Source of the DNA: Bacteroidota bacterium
GTDB lineage: Bacteria > Bacteroidota > Bacteroidia > Flavobacteriales > Flavobacteriaceae
NCBI GenBank assembly: GCA_024280815.1
Contig: JAJRPL010000135.1
Span: 1-12,647, forward strand
Direction: 5' to 3'
DNA length: 12,647 nucleotides
A program made the position numbers and the translations under genes. The notes under the pieces were generated by a model. That model was not told the origin of the DNA. It saw only the letters and a program-made list of their open reading frames with translations, and searched no databases. Positions 1-8,024 of the stretch are shown here, one piece after another. The first letter of the stretch is position 1. Every line of letters starts with the position of its first letter.

Positions 1-63
1 CCAAAAGGCGTTACCTTTGTGTTTGTGTTTTTGTACATACACCTAAATAGGTGAAAAAACACG

Positions 64-94
64 AGACCTGCAAGTGATTGCAGGTCTTATTTTT
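64..94 (+). terminator. Rho-independent terminator hairpin upstream of the polysaccharide operon
   Basis: AGACCTGCA (64-72) and TGCAGGTCT (79-87) form a perfect 9-bp stem with a six-base loop (AGTGAT), followed by a T-rich run (TTATTTTT). This is the standard shape of an intrinsic terminator on the plus strand. It probably ends whatever lies upstream of the window, because the next gene begins only 70 bases later. No convincing coding sequence is seen in bases 1-63. A small CACCTA/TAGGTG inverted repeat sits at 40-53 but is too short to interpret. Confidence 0.75.
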
Positions 95-163
95 CAACAA
101 CTTAAAGTGAATTGTTAATAATTACTTGCGGATTTAAGGAAAACATAATATATTTAGATTTAA

Positions 164-1636
164 ATGAAGCAAACCCTTGTTCTTGCTCCGGTAATAATGA
201 TTATTTTCATATTATTTGGGGGAATTTATTCTTTTATTGTATTTGTGTTCATAGCGGCCTTTGCTTTGTTGCCGCCAATTATATTCAAATATAGTATTTA
301 TCCTGAAAGGGCATTATATTTCTTTTTTATTATTTGGATTTCGATACCCAAAAATATACGAAGAGTTCCGTTTGTTGGGCTGTTTGATTTGCCCGGAATA
401 AGTTATTTTGATATAATTCAAACTCTTGCAGTCTTACATATAATAATACTGTTGCTTATAACAAAGAGACGAGTATTGATTCCGAAAAACATTTGGTCTT
501 TAATCTATTTATTCTTTTTCACAATACTGGTTTCAACTATCTTTGGTGTTATTAAGTATTACTATTCGTACCAATCATTTCCAAGTCAATTATTGCTTGG
601 GAATATCGTTGAAGATTTTATTAATCCCTTTTATGGACTAATAATTTTATTGGGGTTATTCACTTTTATAACTCAATATAGTCAAGTTGAAAAAATAATA
701 AAGATATTTGCAATATCGGGAATTTTAATCCTTCTGGATTACTTTATTTTTGATTTTCTTGGCTTATTTAAATTTCTTTTAATATGGGTTAGCCAGGGAG
801 GGAGGCATAAAGGGTTTTTCTTTGGTGATTATATGGCAAATGGTTTGTTTGGTGTAATAACATCATTTGCGATGGCTTATTTTATTTTAAAAAATAAAAA
901 AAATTATTTATTGCCTTTTCTTTTGCTTATGCTATTTCCTATTCAGGCAACATATGAAAGAACTGTTTATATCGCATATTTTACAGGACTTATAACCTTT
1001 GCATTGATATACTTCCAAAAGGTTAAAACAAAGTATAAAGTTTTTTTATTCTTCTTTTTAATTATAGCATCACTTATATTTATATATAACGCTAGTAGTT
1101 TTAACGATAGTTTGAATTCATTTTATGCTGGTAATGTCAGAAAGACGGATTTTACTGATTCGCAATCTTTCTATTCCCGACTTGCGGCTTGGTTCAGGTC
1201 TTTTGATGTATTTGTATATCTATTCCCTTTTGGTACAGGAGAAGGCCTTTCGCAGCAATATTTAAATGCACATTTTATACCTCAATTGACAGGCGGTTTA
1301 ATTAATCAAAAGTCTTATGTTATGTACTCATCGTTAATTTCTGGGGTTAAAACAACAAAGGCTCACAATATATTTGTTCATTATGTTAGTGAGCATGGTT
1401 TATTGGGTTTAATAACAATTTATATATTTATAAAAACAATACTGAGAAACTATTCTTTTTCTAAAAAACTAATGAACAAACACGATCAAGTATTGTTCAG
1501 GGCAATGGTTTATGCAATGATTTTCGGTTTAGGGGCATATTACATGGTTGAATCAGCAGAAAGGCTTTATTTTTTGTATAGTATGTTGTTGTTTTTTAGC
1601 GTATTCATGCTTTATGTCCCCAAAAACACAACCTGA
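164..1636 (+). CDS. O-antigen/exopolysaccharide polymerase (Wzy/WaaL superfamily membrane protein)
   Basis: A 490-residue, very hydrophobic protein with roughly ten to twelve predicted membrane segments. A long hydrophilic loop occupies about residues 315-405, late in the protein. That layout, the arginine/tryptophan-containing segment SRLAAWFRSFD (R339, W343), the Gly-rich FGTGEG that follows, and the KAHN motif (H401-N402) before EHGLLGLI match the Wzy_C/O-antigen ligase superfamily. These proteins act in the inner membrane on undecaprenyl-diphosphate-linked glycans, either polymerising repeat units (Wzy) or ligating them to lipid A core (WaaL). Presence inside a glycosyltransferase operon favours Wzy. 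The ATG at 164 is directly preceded by an in-frame TAA (161-163), so this is the earliest possible ATG; only a weak AAGGA lies about 22 bases upstream. The exact role (polymerase or ligase) cannot be settled by sequence reading. Confidence 0.85.
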   Translation: MKQTLVLAPVIMIIFILFGGIYSFIVFVFIAAFALLPPIIFKYSIYPERALYFFFIIWISIPKNIRRVPFVGLFDLPGISYFDIIQTLAVLHIIILLLITKRRVLIPKNIWSLIYLFFFTILVSTIFGVIKYYYSYQSFPSQLLLGNIVEDFINPFYGLIILLGLFTFITQYSQVEKIIKIFAISGILILLDYFIFDFLGLFKFLLIWVSQGGRHKGFFFGDYMANGLFGVITSFAMAYFILKNKKNYLLPFLLLMLFPIQATYERTVYIAYFTGLITFALIYFQKVKTKYKVFLFFFLIIASLIFIYNASSFNDSLNSFYAGNVRKTDFTDSQSFYSRLAAWFRSFDVFVYLFPFGTGEGLSQQYLNAHFIPQLTGGLINQKSYVMYSSLISGVKTTKAHNIFVHYVSEHGLLGLITIYIFIKTILRNYSFSKKLMNKHDQVLFRAMVYAMIFGLGAYYMVESAERLYFLYSMLLFFSVFMLYVPKNTT

Positions 1637-1655
1637 ACATTTTTTATCTTTTATT

Positions 1656-2300
1656 ATGATAGTTTTTTCTGGTCTAGATGGAGCAGGCAAGTCAACTCAA
1701 ATAGAGTTGCTAAAAAGACACTATATTGAGAATAAATATTCTGTATTTGTTTTTTGGAGCAGGGGTGGATATACGCCAGGCATGGAATACCTTAAAAAAC
1801 TATTACGGAAATCTAAAAATCATAAAATACCTGCAATATCGGGACATACTGTGGAGCGTGAAAATAGTTTTTCTAAACCTGTTGTTCGTAAACTATGGCT
1901 TTCATTTGCCATACTTGATTTAATTTACTTTTATTCCATTTATTTAAGATACAAGAAATTAACAGGCTTGAAAATAATATGCGACAGATACTTTTTTGAT
2001 ACAATAATTGATTTTAAGCTTAACTTTCCACAAGAAAATGTTGAGAAGTGGTTACTTTGGAAGTTTATGAAGTTTGTTTCAATTACACCACAAAAGCATT
2101 TTGTACTTACAATACCTGTAGAAGAATCTCTGAGAAGATCGAAATTAAAAAACGAACCCTTTCCAGACACTAAAGAAACTTTGGAAAAAAGACTGAAGGA
2201 TTATTTGATGATTGCAGATAAGAATAAATATGCTATCCATATTGATGGGACAAAAAGCATTAAAGAAATCAATAAATATATTTTGGATAATATCAGTTAG
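1656..2300 (+). CDS. Thymidylate-kinase-fold P-loop kinase in a polysaccharide operon
   Basis: A 214-residue protein starting with MIVFSGLDGAGKST, so the Walker A loop (residues 6-14, K12) lies at the very N-terminus as in dTMP kinases. The ATG at 1656 is chosen over an upstream in-frame ATG at 1548. That longer start would run into the polymerase gene and add 36 unrelated residues, whereas family members begin just before the P-loop. A DRY motif (D110-R111-Y112) corresponds to the DR(Y/F) motif of Tmk. An Arg/Lys-rich stretch (SLRRSKLKNE) is where the LID region would be, and the total length is normal for the family. The family phosphorylates dTMP to dTDP. In this context, 19 bases after a Wzy-type gene and before an APH-type kinase, it is more likely a paralogue acting on a cell-envelope precursor than the housekeeping enzyme. 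That substrate is inference. Confidence 0.8.
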   Translation: MIVFSGLDGAGKSTQIELLKRHYIENKYSVFVFWSRGGYTPGMEYLKKLLRKSKNHKIPAISGHTVERENSFSKPVVRKLWLSFAILDLIYFYSIYLRYKKLTGLKIICDRYFFDTIIDFKLNFPQENVEKWLLWKFMKFVSITPQKHFVLTIPVEESLRRSKLKNEPFPDTKETLEKRLKDYLMIADKNKYAIHIDGTKSIKEINKYILDNIS

Positions 2301-2354
2301 AATTTCATTATTTCAACTAAAACATTTTAAAAAAACCAAAGAATCTGAAATCAC

Positions 2355-3458
2355 ATGAGAATATCACTCCTGGAGAAGCGTGAAGATTTTTATAATATTC
2401 TTGAAACTACACTTTTGGATAATGAATATGCAACAATACAAAATGAAAGTTTTACCACTTTATTAGTGAATGTATATCTGAATTTTATTGCTAGTTCTAA
2501 TTTACCTGTAAAGACATTCAAAATACTTATTAACGAATACTCTACTTCACTTTTCTGGTGGAAAAATTTTGTTCAAGCAAATTATGTTAAACTGGCTGTT
2601 TCAAAGATATTTCGTTCTTTGTTAGCTCAAAGAAAGATTTTGCTTCCTGAATTTTATACTGATAAGTTGATCCTTGGGGGTAATCACAGATTGAGGTTGT
2701 TTACTAAAGAACTTGATAAAAGCATAGTAATTCTTAAAAATGGAGAAAGAAAGGTGTTTATTGAGAATGATATTTATATAAGATCTTCTTTCAATTTGAG
2801 TTATGCTCCAACTTTAATAAATACAGGAAATAACTGGTTTGTAGAGGAGTATTTTGAGGGGATACCAATAAATCGTTTAAACAACAGTAGTACTACTGAC
2901 AATTTACTTAATACACTTATCAAAACTCACTTTGATAAATTAATTTCCATAACAAAATCGTCAGTTTATAAAGAAGAGTATGTAAGATTTGTCAAAAGTG
3001 AAATTAATGAAATTATAAATAATAATAAAATTAAAAGTTCGGAGACTATACAAACTAAAATTAACAGGACCTTTGAACTAATAATAAGCAAGCTAGATAA
3101 AAGCGAGATTGCTATATCGTGGACACATGGTGATTTCCAGTTGGCAAATATAATTGTAAAAGATAATTATTTTAGAGTGATAGATTGGGAGGCTTCATCA
3201 AAAAGATTTTACCTCTATGATTATTTTGTGCTATTGAGTGATATTAGAAGCGGCAAAACTCTAAACAGTTCCATTTTAAAATTTATTTCTGAGATTTCTA
3301 AATATGACATAGCAGATTGTTTTTCAGAAAAAGATATTTACTTACTTATAATTGAAGAGCTTAGGTTTAGTGTAAACGAAGATTTTTCTGAGAATTTTTA
3401 TTTCTGTGGCATAAATACTCACAAATTATGTCTTCAGATTGATAAATATCTGAATTAA
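2355..3458 (+). CDS. Aminoglycoside-phosphotransferase-family (APH/choline-kinase fold) kinase
   Basis: A 367-residue protein with the catalytic core of APH/choline-kinase-like enzymes. The catalytic loop is HGDFQLANI (catalytic Asp D260, metal-binding Asn N265) and is followed by the magnesium-binding IDWE (D277). The usual trailing region, with the acidic YDYFVL segment, comes next. The N-terminal 100 residues are not recognisable to me. A stretch GGNHRLRLF...VILKNGERKVF (about residues 112-137) looks like a strand-rich N-lobe with a candidate ATP-anchoring Lys in VILKNG, and VEEYFEG resembles the hinge. The family transfers the gamma phosphate of ATP to hydroxyls of small molecules or sugars. 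Antibiotic resistance is unlikely given the surroundings; a role in phosphorylating a glycan building block is more plausible but unproven. It is separated by about 50 bases from both neighbours, unlike the overlapping genes downstream. Confidence 0.75.
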   Translation: MRISLLEKREDFYNILETTLLDNEYATIQNESFTTLLVNVYLNFIASSNLPVKTFKILINEYSTSLFWWKNFVQANYVKLAVSKIFRSLLAQRKILLPEFYTDKLILGGNHRLRLFTKELDKSIVILKNGERKVFIENDIYIRSSFNLSYAPTLINTGNNWFVEEYFEGIPINRLNNSSTTDNLLNTLIKTHFDKLISITKSSVYKEEYVRFVKSEINEIINNNKIKSSETIQTKINRTFELIISKLDKSEIAISWTHGDFQLANIIVKDNYFRVIDWEASSKRFYLYDYFVLLSDIRSGKTLNSSILKFISEISKYDIADCFSEKDIYLLIIEELRFSVNEDFSENFYFCGINTHKLCLQIDKYLN

Positions 3459-3508
3459 GTCTAGAAATTGTTTATTTAATCTTTTGGCTTTTTTGATGAA
3501 ATAATATA

Positions 3509-4642
3509 ATGAAGCAAATCATACTTTTCAACCAGGTTACGGGCCCTTTATTTATTGATATTGTTAATGCATTTGCCAGCAAATATGATAATGTTATTCT
3601 GGTAACCGGAATTGTAGAGCCAACATATGCTGAGATTGATGTCAAGGTGAAAATAGTGTTTAAAGCAACTTACAAAAGGCATAGAGTACATCAAAGAATT
3701 TTTACATGGATTTTGTTTTTTGTGCAATCTTTTCTATTCCTGCTTTTCAGGAAAGGCAATATAAAAGCTCTTTTTGTATCTAATCCCCCTCTGCTTCCTT
3801 TTTTGGGGTCGATTTTTTCTAAACGTAATAACTTTAAATATGATATCCTTATTTACGATATTTTCCCCGATGCGTTGTCGAATTTTGGCTATATTAGTAA
3901 TAAGTCTATACTTTTTAATACTTGGGATAAACTAAACAAGAAAACGTTCAAATATGCCGGAACAATATTTACAATAAGTGAGGTCATGAAGAAAGTGATT
4001 TCGCGTAATGTTTCTAATGAAAAAATAGTTGTCGTTTACCCTTGGGTTGATACATCATATATTAAACCTATTGAAAAAAGTAAAAATTGGTTTATAAAAA
4101 AACATAATTTGATTGACAAGAAAATTGTTCTATATTCCGGGAATCTTGGATTAACGCATGATTTAATTACTATATTAAAAGTTGCTAACAAAATGAAAAC
4201 CCATGACAAAAATTTTCATTTTTTGTTTATTGGTGATGGAGTACAAAAAGAAGCCCTAATTAATTATTCAAAGGAAAACGATTTGACTAATGTAACTTTT
4301 TTACCATTTCAAAATGCTGAAATTCTACCATTTTCTTTTAGTGCGGCTGATTTTGGGATAGTTTCATTAGGTAAAGGAGCAGAAAACCTGTCTGTCCCTA
4401 GTAAAACATTTTATCAATTAGCAGCAGGTAATATCATAATAGGGATTACCGAAGACAATTCTGAATTATCAAGAATAATTAAACAATATAAATGTGGTCA
4501 GATATTTAAACCGGGGAATATCGAAGACTTATTTTTATTCTTAAGTGTAACAAGTGGCGAAACACTGGAATTAATGAGTAAAAATTCTAGAAAAACGAGC
4601 CTGCTATTTAGTCCTGATAATGCTTATGACTTTTTCTATTGA
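3509..4642 (+). CDS. GT4-type glycosyltransferase, WbuB-like
   Basis: A 377-residue cytoplasmic or membrane-associated glycosyltransferase of GT-B fold. The N-terminal half contains a hydrophobic membrane-facing helix (about residues 66-80, ILFFVQSFLFLLF) and a YDIFPDAL motif (about 116-123), typical of WbuB-like enzymes of O-antigen synthesis. The C-terminal half has the strand-turn SGNLG (210-214), the GDG turn (242-244) and SVPSKTFYQLAAG (295-307). This last motif is the nucleotide-sugar-binding loop that replaces the EX7E region in WbuB-type enzymes. It would add a sugar to the undecaprenyl-linked intermediate. Donor and linkage cannot be read from the sequence. The end of the gene overlaps the next coding sequence by 23 bases, indicating translational coupling. 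Confidence 0.85.
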   Translation: MKQIILFNQVTGPLFIDIVNAFASKYDNVILVTGIVEPTYAEIDVKVKIVFKATYKRHRVHQRIFTWILFFVQSFLFLLFRKGNIKALFVSNPPLLPFLGSIFSKRNNFKYDILIYDIFPDALSNFGYISNKSILFNTWDKLNKKTFKYAGTIFTISEVMKKVISRNVSNEKIVVVYPWVDTSYIKPIEKSKNWFIKKHNLIDKKIVLYSGNLGLTHDLITILKVANKMKTHDKNFHFLFIGDGVQKEALINYSKENDLTNVTFLPFQNAEILPFSFSAADFGIVSLGKGAENLSVPSKTFYQLAAGNIIIGITEDNSELSRIIKQYKCGQIFKPGNIEDLFLFLSVTSGETLELMSKNSRKTSLLFSPDNAYDFFY

Positions 4643-5702
4643 AAAAAAAGAAAGGATTGTTTTCTTTGGTGATTTAGCACCAAAATATTTGGATGGGATT
4701 AGTTTCTCATCCACTCTAAACTTGAGTTATCTCGAACAATATTATAATATTGACATTGTAGAAGAAGATAATAATTTTAATACATTACAAAAATTTAGTT
4801 TTGAAAAAATAATTAGCATTATTAAAAAAAGCAGAGCTATTTTAAAGTCTGTAAGAAAAAAAGGTAGTTCAATGTTTTATATTACTTTTTCTTTAACTTT
4901 TTTCGGGGCTTTAAAAACTCTTTTAATAATATTATTAGTAAAATGTTTTTCTCAAGTCAAAATATTTTTACATATTCATCGCGGTGATTTTTTTATAAGA
5001 TTTTTAAACTGGAAAACAAAACGAATTTCAAAATTAATATTTAAACTTACAGACAATATTATTGTGTTGTCTGAAAGTCAGAAAATGGAGTTTAATAGTT
5101 ACTTTGGTTTAAATAACATATATTTTCTTACAAATACAATAGATGAAAAATATGTTAAAAGTAATTTGTTAAAGCAAAACATGTCCCCGGAATTTGTTTT
5201 TATCTCAAATTATCTAGAAGATAAAGGAATACTAGATTTATTAGAGGCTGCTAAATTAGTTTGCAATGATAAAATAGTTTTGGAAACTTATGGTAGGTTT
5301 TCTGACGATGGTTTAAAAAAACGTATTATCAATTACAAATCTCCTTTTATCATTATTAATGAATCAATTATTGGGAATGAAAAATTTGAAAAAATAAGTG
5401 CTGCCGGATGTTTGATTTTACCTTCATGGACTGAAGGCCAACCCCTAATATTACTTGAAGCAATGGCTTGTGGAACACCGATTATTGCAACAAGGGTTGG
5501 TTTAATTGAAGAAATGTTGGGGAAAAATTATCCCTTTTTATATGAAGCAAAAAGCATTAAGCAATTAACCAATAAAATGAAACACTTTCTTGAACTAAAA
5601 GAAAAAAGATCAATATCAGATTATTTGAAAAAACGATATGATTATTATTATTCAAATAAAAACCATTTCCATGAATTAATGAGAATATTTAATCATGAAT
5701 AA
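4620..5702 (+). CDS. GT4 family glycosyltransferase
   Basis: A 360-residue GT-B glycosyltransferase. The C-terminal half carries the retaining GT4 signature PSWTEGQPLILLEAMACG with the EX7E pair (E272 and E280), followed by TPIIAT. The N-terminal acceptor domain includes LHIHRGDFF and a hydrophobic stretch near residues 88-107 (FGALKTLLIILLVKCF) probably contacting the membrane. This architecture belongs to enzymes that add hexoses or amino sugars to lipid-linked oligosaccharides in the cytoplasm. It is distinct from the preceding WbuB-like enzyme, so the repeat unit contains at least the initiating sugar plus two more. Two ATGs (4620 and 4626) are equally good starts; the first is used. It overlaps the previous gene by 23 bases and the following one by 8. 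Confidence 0.87.
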   Translation: MLMTFSIEKKERIVFFGDLAPKYLDGISFSSTLNLSYLEQYYNIDIVEEDNNFNTLQKFSFEKIISIIKKSRAILKSVRKKGSSMFYITFSLTFFGALKTLLIILLVKCFSQVKIFLHIHRGDFFIRFLNWKTKRISKLIFKLTDNIIVLSESQKMEFNSYFGLNNIYFLTNTIDEKYVKSNLLKQNMSPEFVFISNYLEDKGILDLLEAAKLVCNDKIVLETYGRFSDDGLKKRIINYKSPFIIINESIIGNEKFEKISAAGCLILPSWTEGQPLILLEAMACGTPIIATRVGLIEEMLGKNYPFLYEAKSIKQLTNKMKHFLELKEKRSISDYLKKRYDYYYSNKNHFHELMRIFNHE

Positions 5703-6846
5703 CTCATACAGTAAAATATTAAGAATTAGTCTTTCTTCTTTACCTCCAAATACAAAATATAAGGAATTCATAAGTTTATGGGGGAGACTTGACGAAATAA
5801 AGTTGTATAATATTTCTAAAACAGATGAAATAGCAAGCCAAATAGCTTATTTGCTTAGGCAATGCAATATTAATCATGAAAAATGCTGGGATGAAGAATA
5901 CGATATTGTTGAGAAGAGGATAGATATATTAATGTCTGTTCTTGAAACCGTTGCGTTAAAACTTAAAAAGAATAACATTGAAATTGTAGCACTCAAAAAC
6001 GCAGGTATTGCAAAGGCAATTTATAAAAATAATGCATGTTCCCCAATGGGTGATATTGATCTCTTAGTAAGGAGCTGTGATTTCAGGAGGGCACATAGTA
6101 TTATTTTAAACGATTTAGGTTTTACATTTAAATTTCGTTCAGAATTTGAAGAAGAAGATTTAGAAGAAGCCTTTCGTGGTGGAGGAACTGAGTATTATAA
6201 AATAGTTGAAGGTTATAAAGTATGGTTGGAACTTCAATGGAGGCCAATCGCAGGAAGATGGATACAACCTCATAACGAACCTAATGGAGATTCATTGATG
6301 GATAATTCTATAGAAGTTGAAAACTCCGCAGTAAGAATCTTAGCCCCTGAAGATAATTTATTGCAGGTTGCCTTACACACTGCAAAACATTCTTATGTGA
6401 GAGCTCCTGGATTTAGATTGCACTCTGATGTGGATAGAATTGTGCGGTTTCAAAAAATAAACTGGTCCGTTTTCTCAAAAAAGGTTGTTGATCTTAAATT
6501 AAAAACAGCAGTTTATTTTTCTTTGTATTTCGCAAATGAATTATTAGAAACAACAATTCCCAAAACAGTTCTTTTAGACCTGAAGCCTTCATTGTACAGA
6601 AAAAAAATAATTCTTTATTATATTAATAAAGCAGGTATATTTAATCAAAGAAAGAAGAAGTTCTCAAAACTGGGGTATATTATTTTCAATATGGCATTAT
6701 ACGATTCTTTATCAGAAAATATAATTGCAATATTTCCTCCTTTTAAATCTTTGCAAATAAAATATAATATACAATATAAGTGGCAATTACCATATTATCA
6801 TATAAAGCGGCTTAAAGATTTAGCCTTTAAAAGAGCAAAACTTTAA
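5695..6846 (+). CDS. Nucleotidyltransferase family protein (NTP_transf_5-like, polymerase-beta fold)
   Basis: A 383-residue protein recognisable by ALKNAGIAKAIYKN followed by SPMGDIDLLV (D120 and D122), the metal-binding DxD pair of the polymerase-beta nucleotidyltransferase fold as seen in the NTP_transf_5 family. In most members the segment before the DxD reads like LKG...R..DIDLLV; here the Arg position appears to be M-G. A downstream VALHTAKHSY histidine motif and an all-helical C-terminal half also fit that family. Members are poorly characterised and turn up in polysaccharide, peptide-modification and exosortase-linked loci; presumably they transfer NMP to a small molecule or protein. 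Here the gene is coupled to both neighbours (8-base overlap upstream, TAATG downstream). Together with the ATP-grasp and HAD genes it forms a three-gene unit. The substrate is unknown. Confidence 0.75.
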   Translation: MNNSYSKILRISLSSLPPNTKYKEFISLWGRLDEIKLYNISKTDEIASQIAYLLRQCNINHEKCWDEEYDIVEKRIDILMSVLETVALKLKKNNIEIVALKNAGIAKAIYKNNACSPMGDIDLLVRSCDFRRAHSIILNDLGFTFKFRSEFEEEDLEEAFRGGGTEYYKIVEGYKVWLELQWRPIAGRWIQPHNEPNGDSLMDNSIEVENSAVRILAPEDNLLQVALHTAKHSYVRAPGFRLHSDVDRIVRFQKINWSVFSKKVVDLKLKTAVYFSLYFANELLETTIPKTVLLDLKPSLYRKKIILYYINKAGIFNQRKKKFSKLGYIIFNMALYDSLSENIIAIFPPFKSLQIKYNIQYKWQLPYYHIKRLKDLAFKRAKL

Positions 6847-8024
6847 TGTACAACTCAAAAAGTGTCCAAAATGAGGTAGCCTTGACATATTCATGGAACC
6901 GAATGGCTTATATTATAAATAAGAGTCTTTCAAATAAAGGAATTAAAGTCCATACAGGAGATGCTTCTTGGTTAAATATGAATAGGTTATCACTCTATGG
7001 AAACAAGGCTTTTCGTTACCCTAATTTTTATAACTCAACAGAAATATTTATCGAATATATTAATGAATATTTGAACACAAATAACATACCTTATCTTATT
7101 CCAACCCACGAAGAAATATTTATCATTTCAAAGTATAAGCATAAATTAAAAAACATAAAAACTCTGGTTCCTGATTTTGACGTGTTACGTACGGCACACA
7201 AAAAGAACCTTTCCTCTTCCCTTGCAAATGAGTTAAATATTCCAACTCCTCAGACAATTAAACCATTAAATGAAACTGATTGTGTTTCTTTTTTTAATGC
7301 AAATGATAAACACGTGGTTCTCAAATATGAAAATTCAAATAGTTCAAAAGGGGTTTTTTACATTTCTGATAAGCAAAAGCTTGAGAAACATTTTGTCAAT
7401 ATTGGAGATTATATTTTACAAGAATATGTGAGAGGTGTTGGATATGGTGTTTCTATGTTATATAATCATGGGAAACTAAAAGCTTCATTTACACATAAGC
7501 GTCTCGAAGAAAAAGTCTCAACTGGAGGGACAAGTACTGTGAGAACAAGTATTAGAAATGAGCAACTTGAGGATTATGCAAAAACCATATTAGATTATTT
7601 AAACTGGAATGGAGTTGCCATGGTTGAGTTTAAATGGAATGAACAGAAGAAAAAGGGTTGGTTTATTGAAATTAATCCTCGTTTTTGGGGTTCATTAGCG
7701 TTGCCTTATTATGCAGGAATGGATTTCCCTTGGCACTATTATCGTATTCTTAGAGATGGAGACATTGATCCTATTGTTGATTATAAGGAAGGCGTTGTCG
7801 TCAAATGGCTTCTTGGTGGGACATTAGGTTTTTTAGATGGAGTTGTAAATGAAAAATTTTTTAACTGGAATCATTTATCTCTGAAAGCAGACTATTATGA
7901 TGATTTTAGTTTGAGAGATCCATTTATAATTCTAGGTGAAATGGGATATTATTTAGAGAAATTTATTCACTCATTACAACTAAACCCATCTAAAAACTCT
8001 TCAATAAATATAGATGAAATCTGA
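6846..8024 (+). CDS. ATP-grasp ligase (carbamoyl-phosphate-synthase-like)
   Basis: A 392-residue ATP-grasp protein. The order is an N-terminal pre-ATP-grasp domain (about residues 1-110), a central ATP-binding lobe with VLKYENSNSSKGVF (K160 as candidate nucleotide contact) and ILQEYVRG, and the catalytic lobe with MVEFKW (E261) and FIEINPRFWGS (E275, N277). E261, E275 and N277 are the expected magnesium ligands. Such enzymes activate a carboxylate as an acylphosphate and join it to an amine, thiol or hydroxyl. CarB-like stand-alone members in surface-polysaccharide loci are mostly uncharacterised. An amide or amino-acid substituent on a sugar is a reasonable guess given the adjacent amino-sugar machinery, but it is not shown. 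The start ATG overlaps the previous stop in TAATG. The end overlaps the HAD gene by 11 bases, implying coupled expression. Confidence 0.83.
   Translation: MYNSKSVQNEVALTYSWNRMAYIINKSLSNKGIKVHTGDASWLNMNRLSLYGNKAFRYPNFYNSTEIFIEYINEYLNTNNIPYLIPTHEEIFIISKYKHKLKNIKTLVPDFDVLRTAHKKNLSSSLANELNIPTPQTIKPLNETDCVSFFNANDKHVVLKYENSNSSKGVFYISDKQKLEKHFVNIGDYILQEYVRGVGYGVSMLYNHGKLKASFTHKRLEEKVSTGGTSTVRTSIRNEQLEDYAKTILDYLNWNGVAMVEFKWNEQKKKGWFIEINPRFWGSLALPYYAGMDFPWHYYRILRDGDIDPIVDYKEGVVVKWLLGGTLGFLDGVVNEKFFNWNHLSLKADYYDDFSLRDPFIILGEMGYYLEKFIHSLQLNPSKNSSINIDEI

Noticed and set aside
40..53. CACCTA-AA-TAGGTG inverted repeat as an operator
   Set aside because: Only a single short copy with no matching second site; a chance palindrome in AT-rich DNA cannot be excluded.
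1..54. Possible tail of an upstream gene in one of the plus-strand frames
   Set aside because: All three frames give short, low-complexity peptides with no recognisable pattern, so nothing can be claimed.
112..294. Small plus-strand open frame of 60 codons overlapping the polymerase start
   Set aside because: It is mostly in another frame of the polymerase gene, has no recognisable features and begins with a non-ATG codon.
1548..1655. Upstream extension of the Tmk-fold kinase frame from the ATG at 1548
   Set aside because: It lies inside the polymerase gene, adds 36 unrelated residues and displaces the P-loop from the N-terminus, unlike the family; 1656 is the better start.
2355..3458. Aminoglycoside resistance gene
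   Set aside because: Only the generic APH catalytic core is shared; the operon context and unusual N-terminal region argue against a resistance role.
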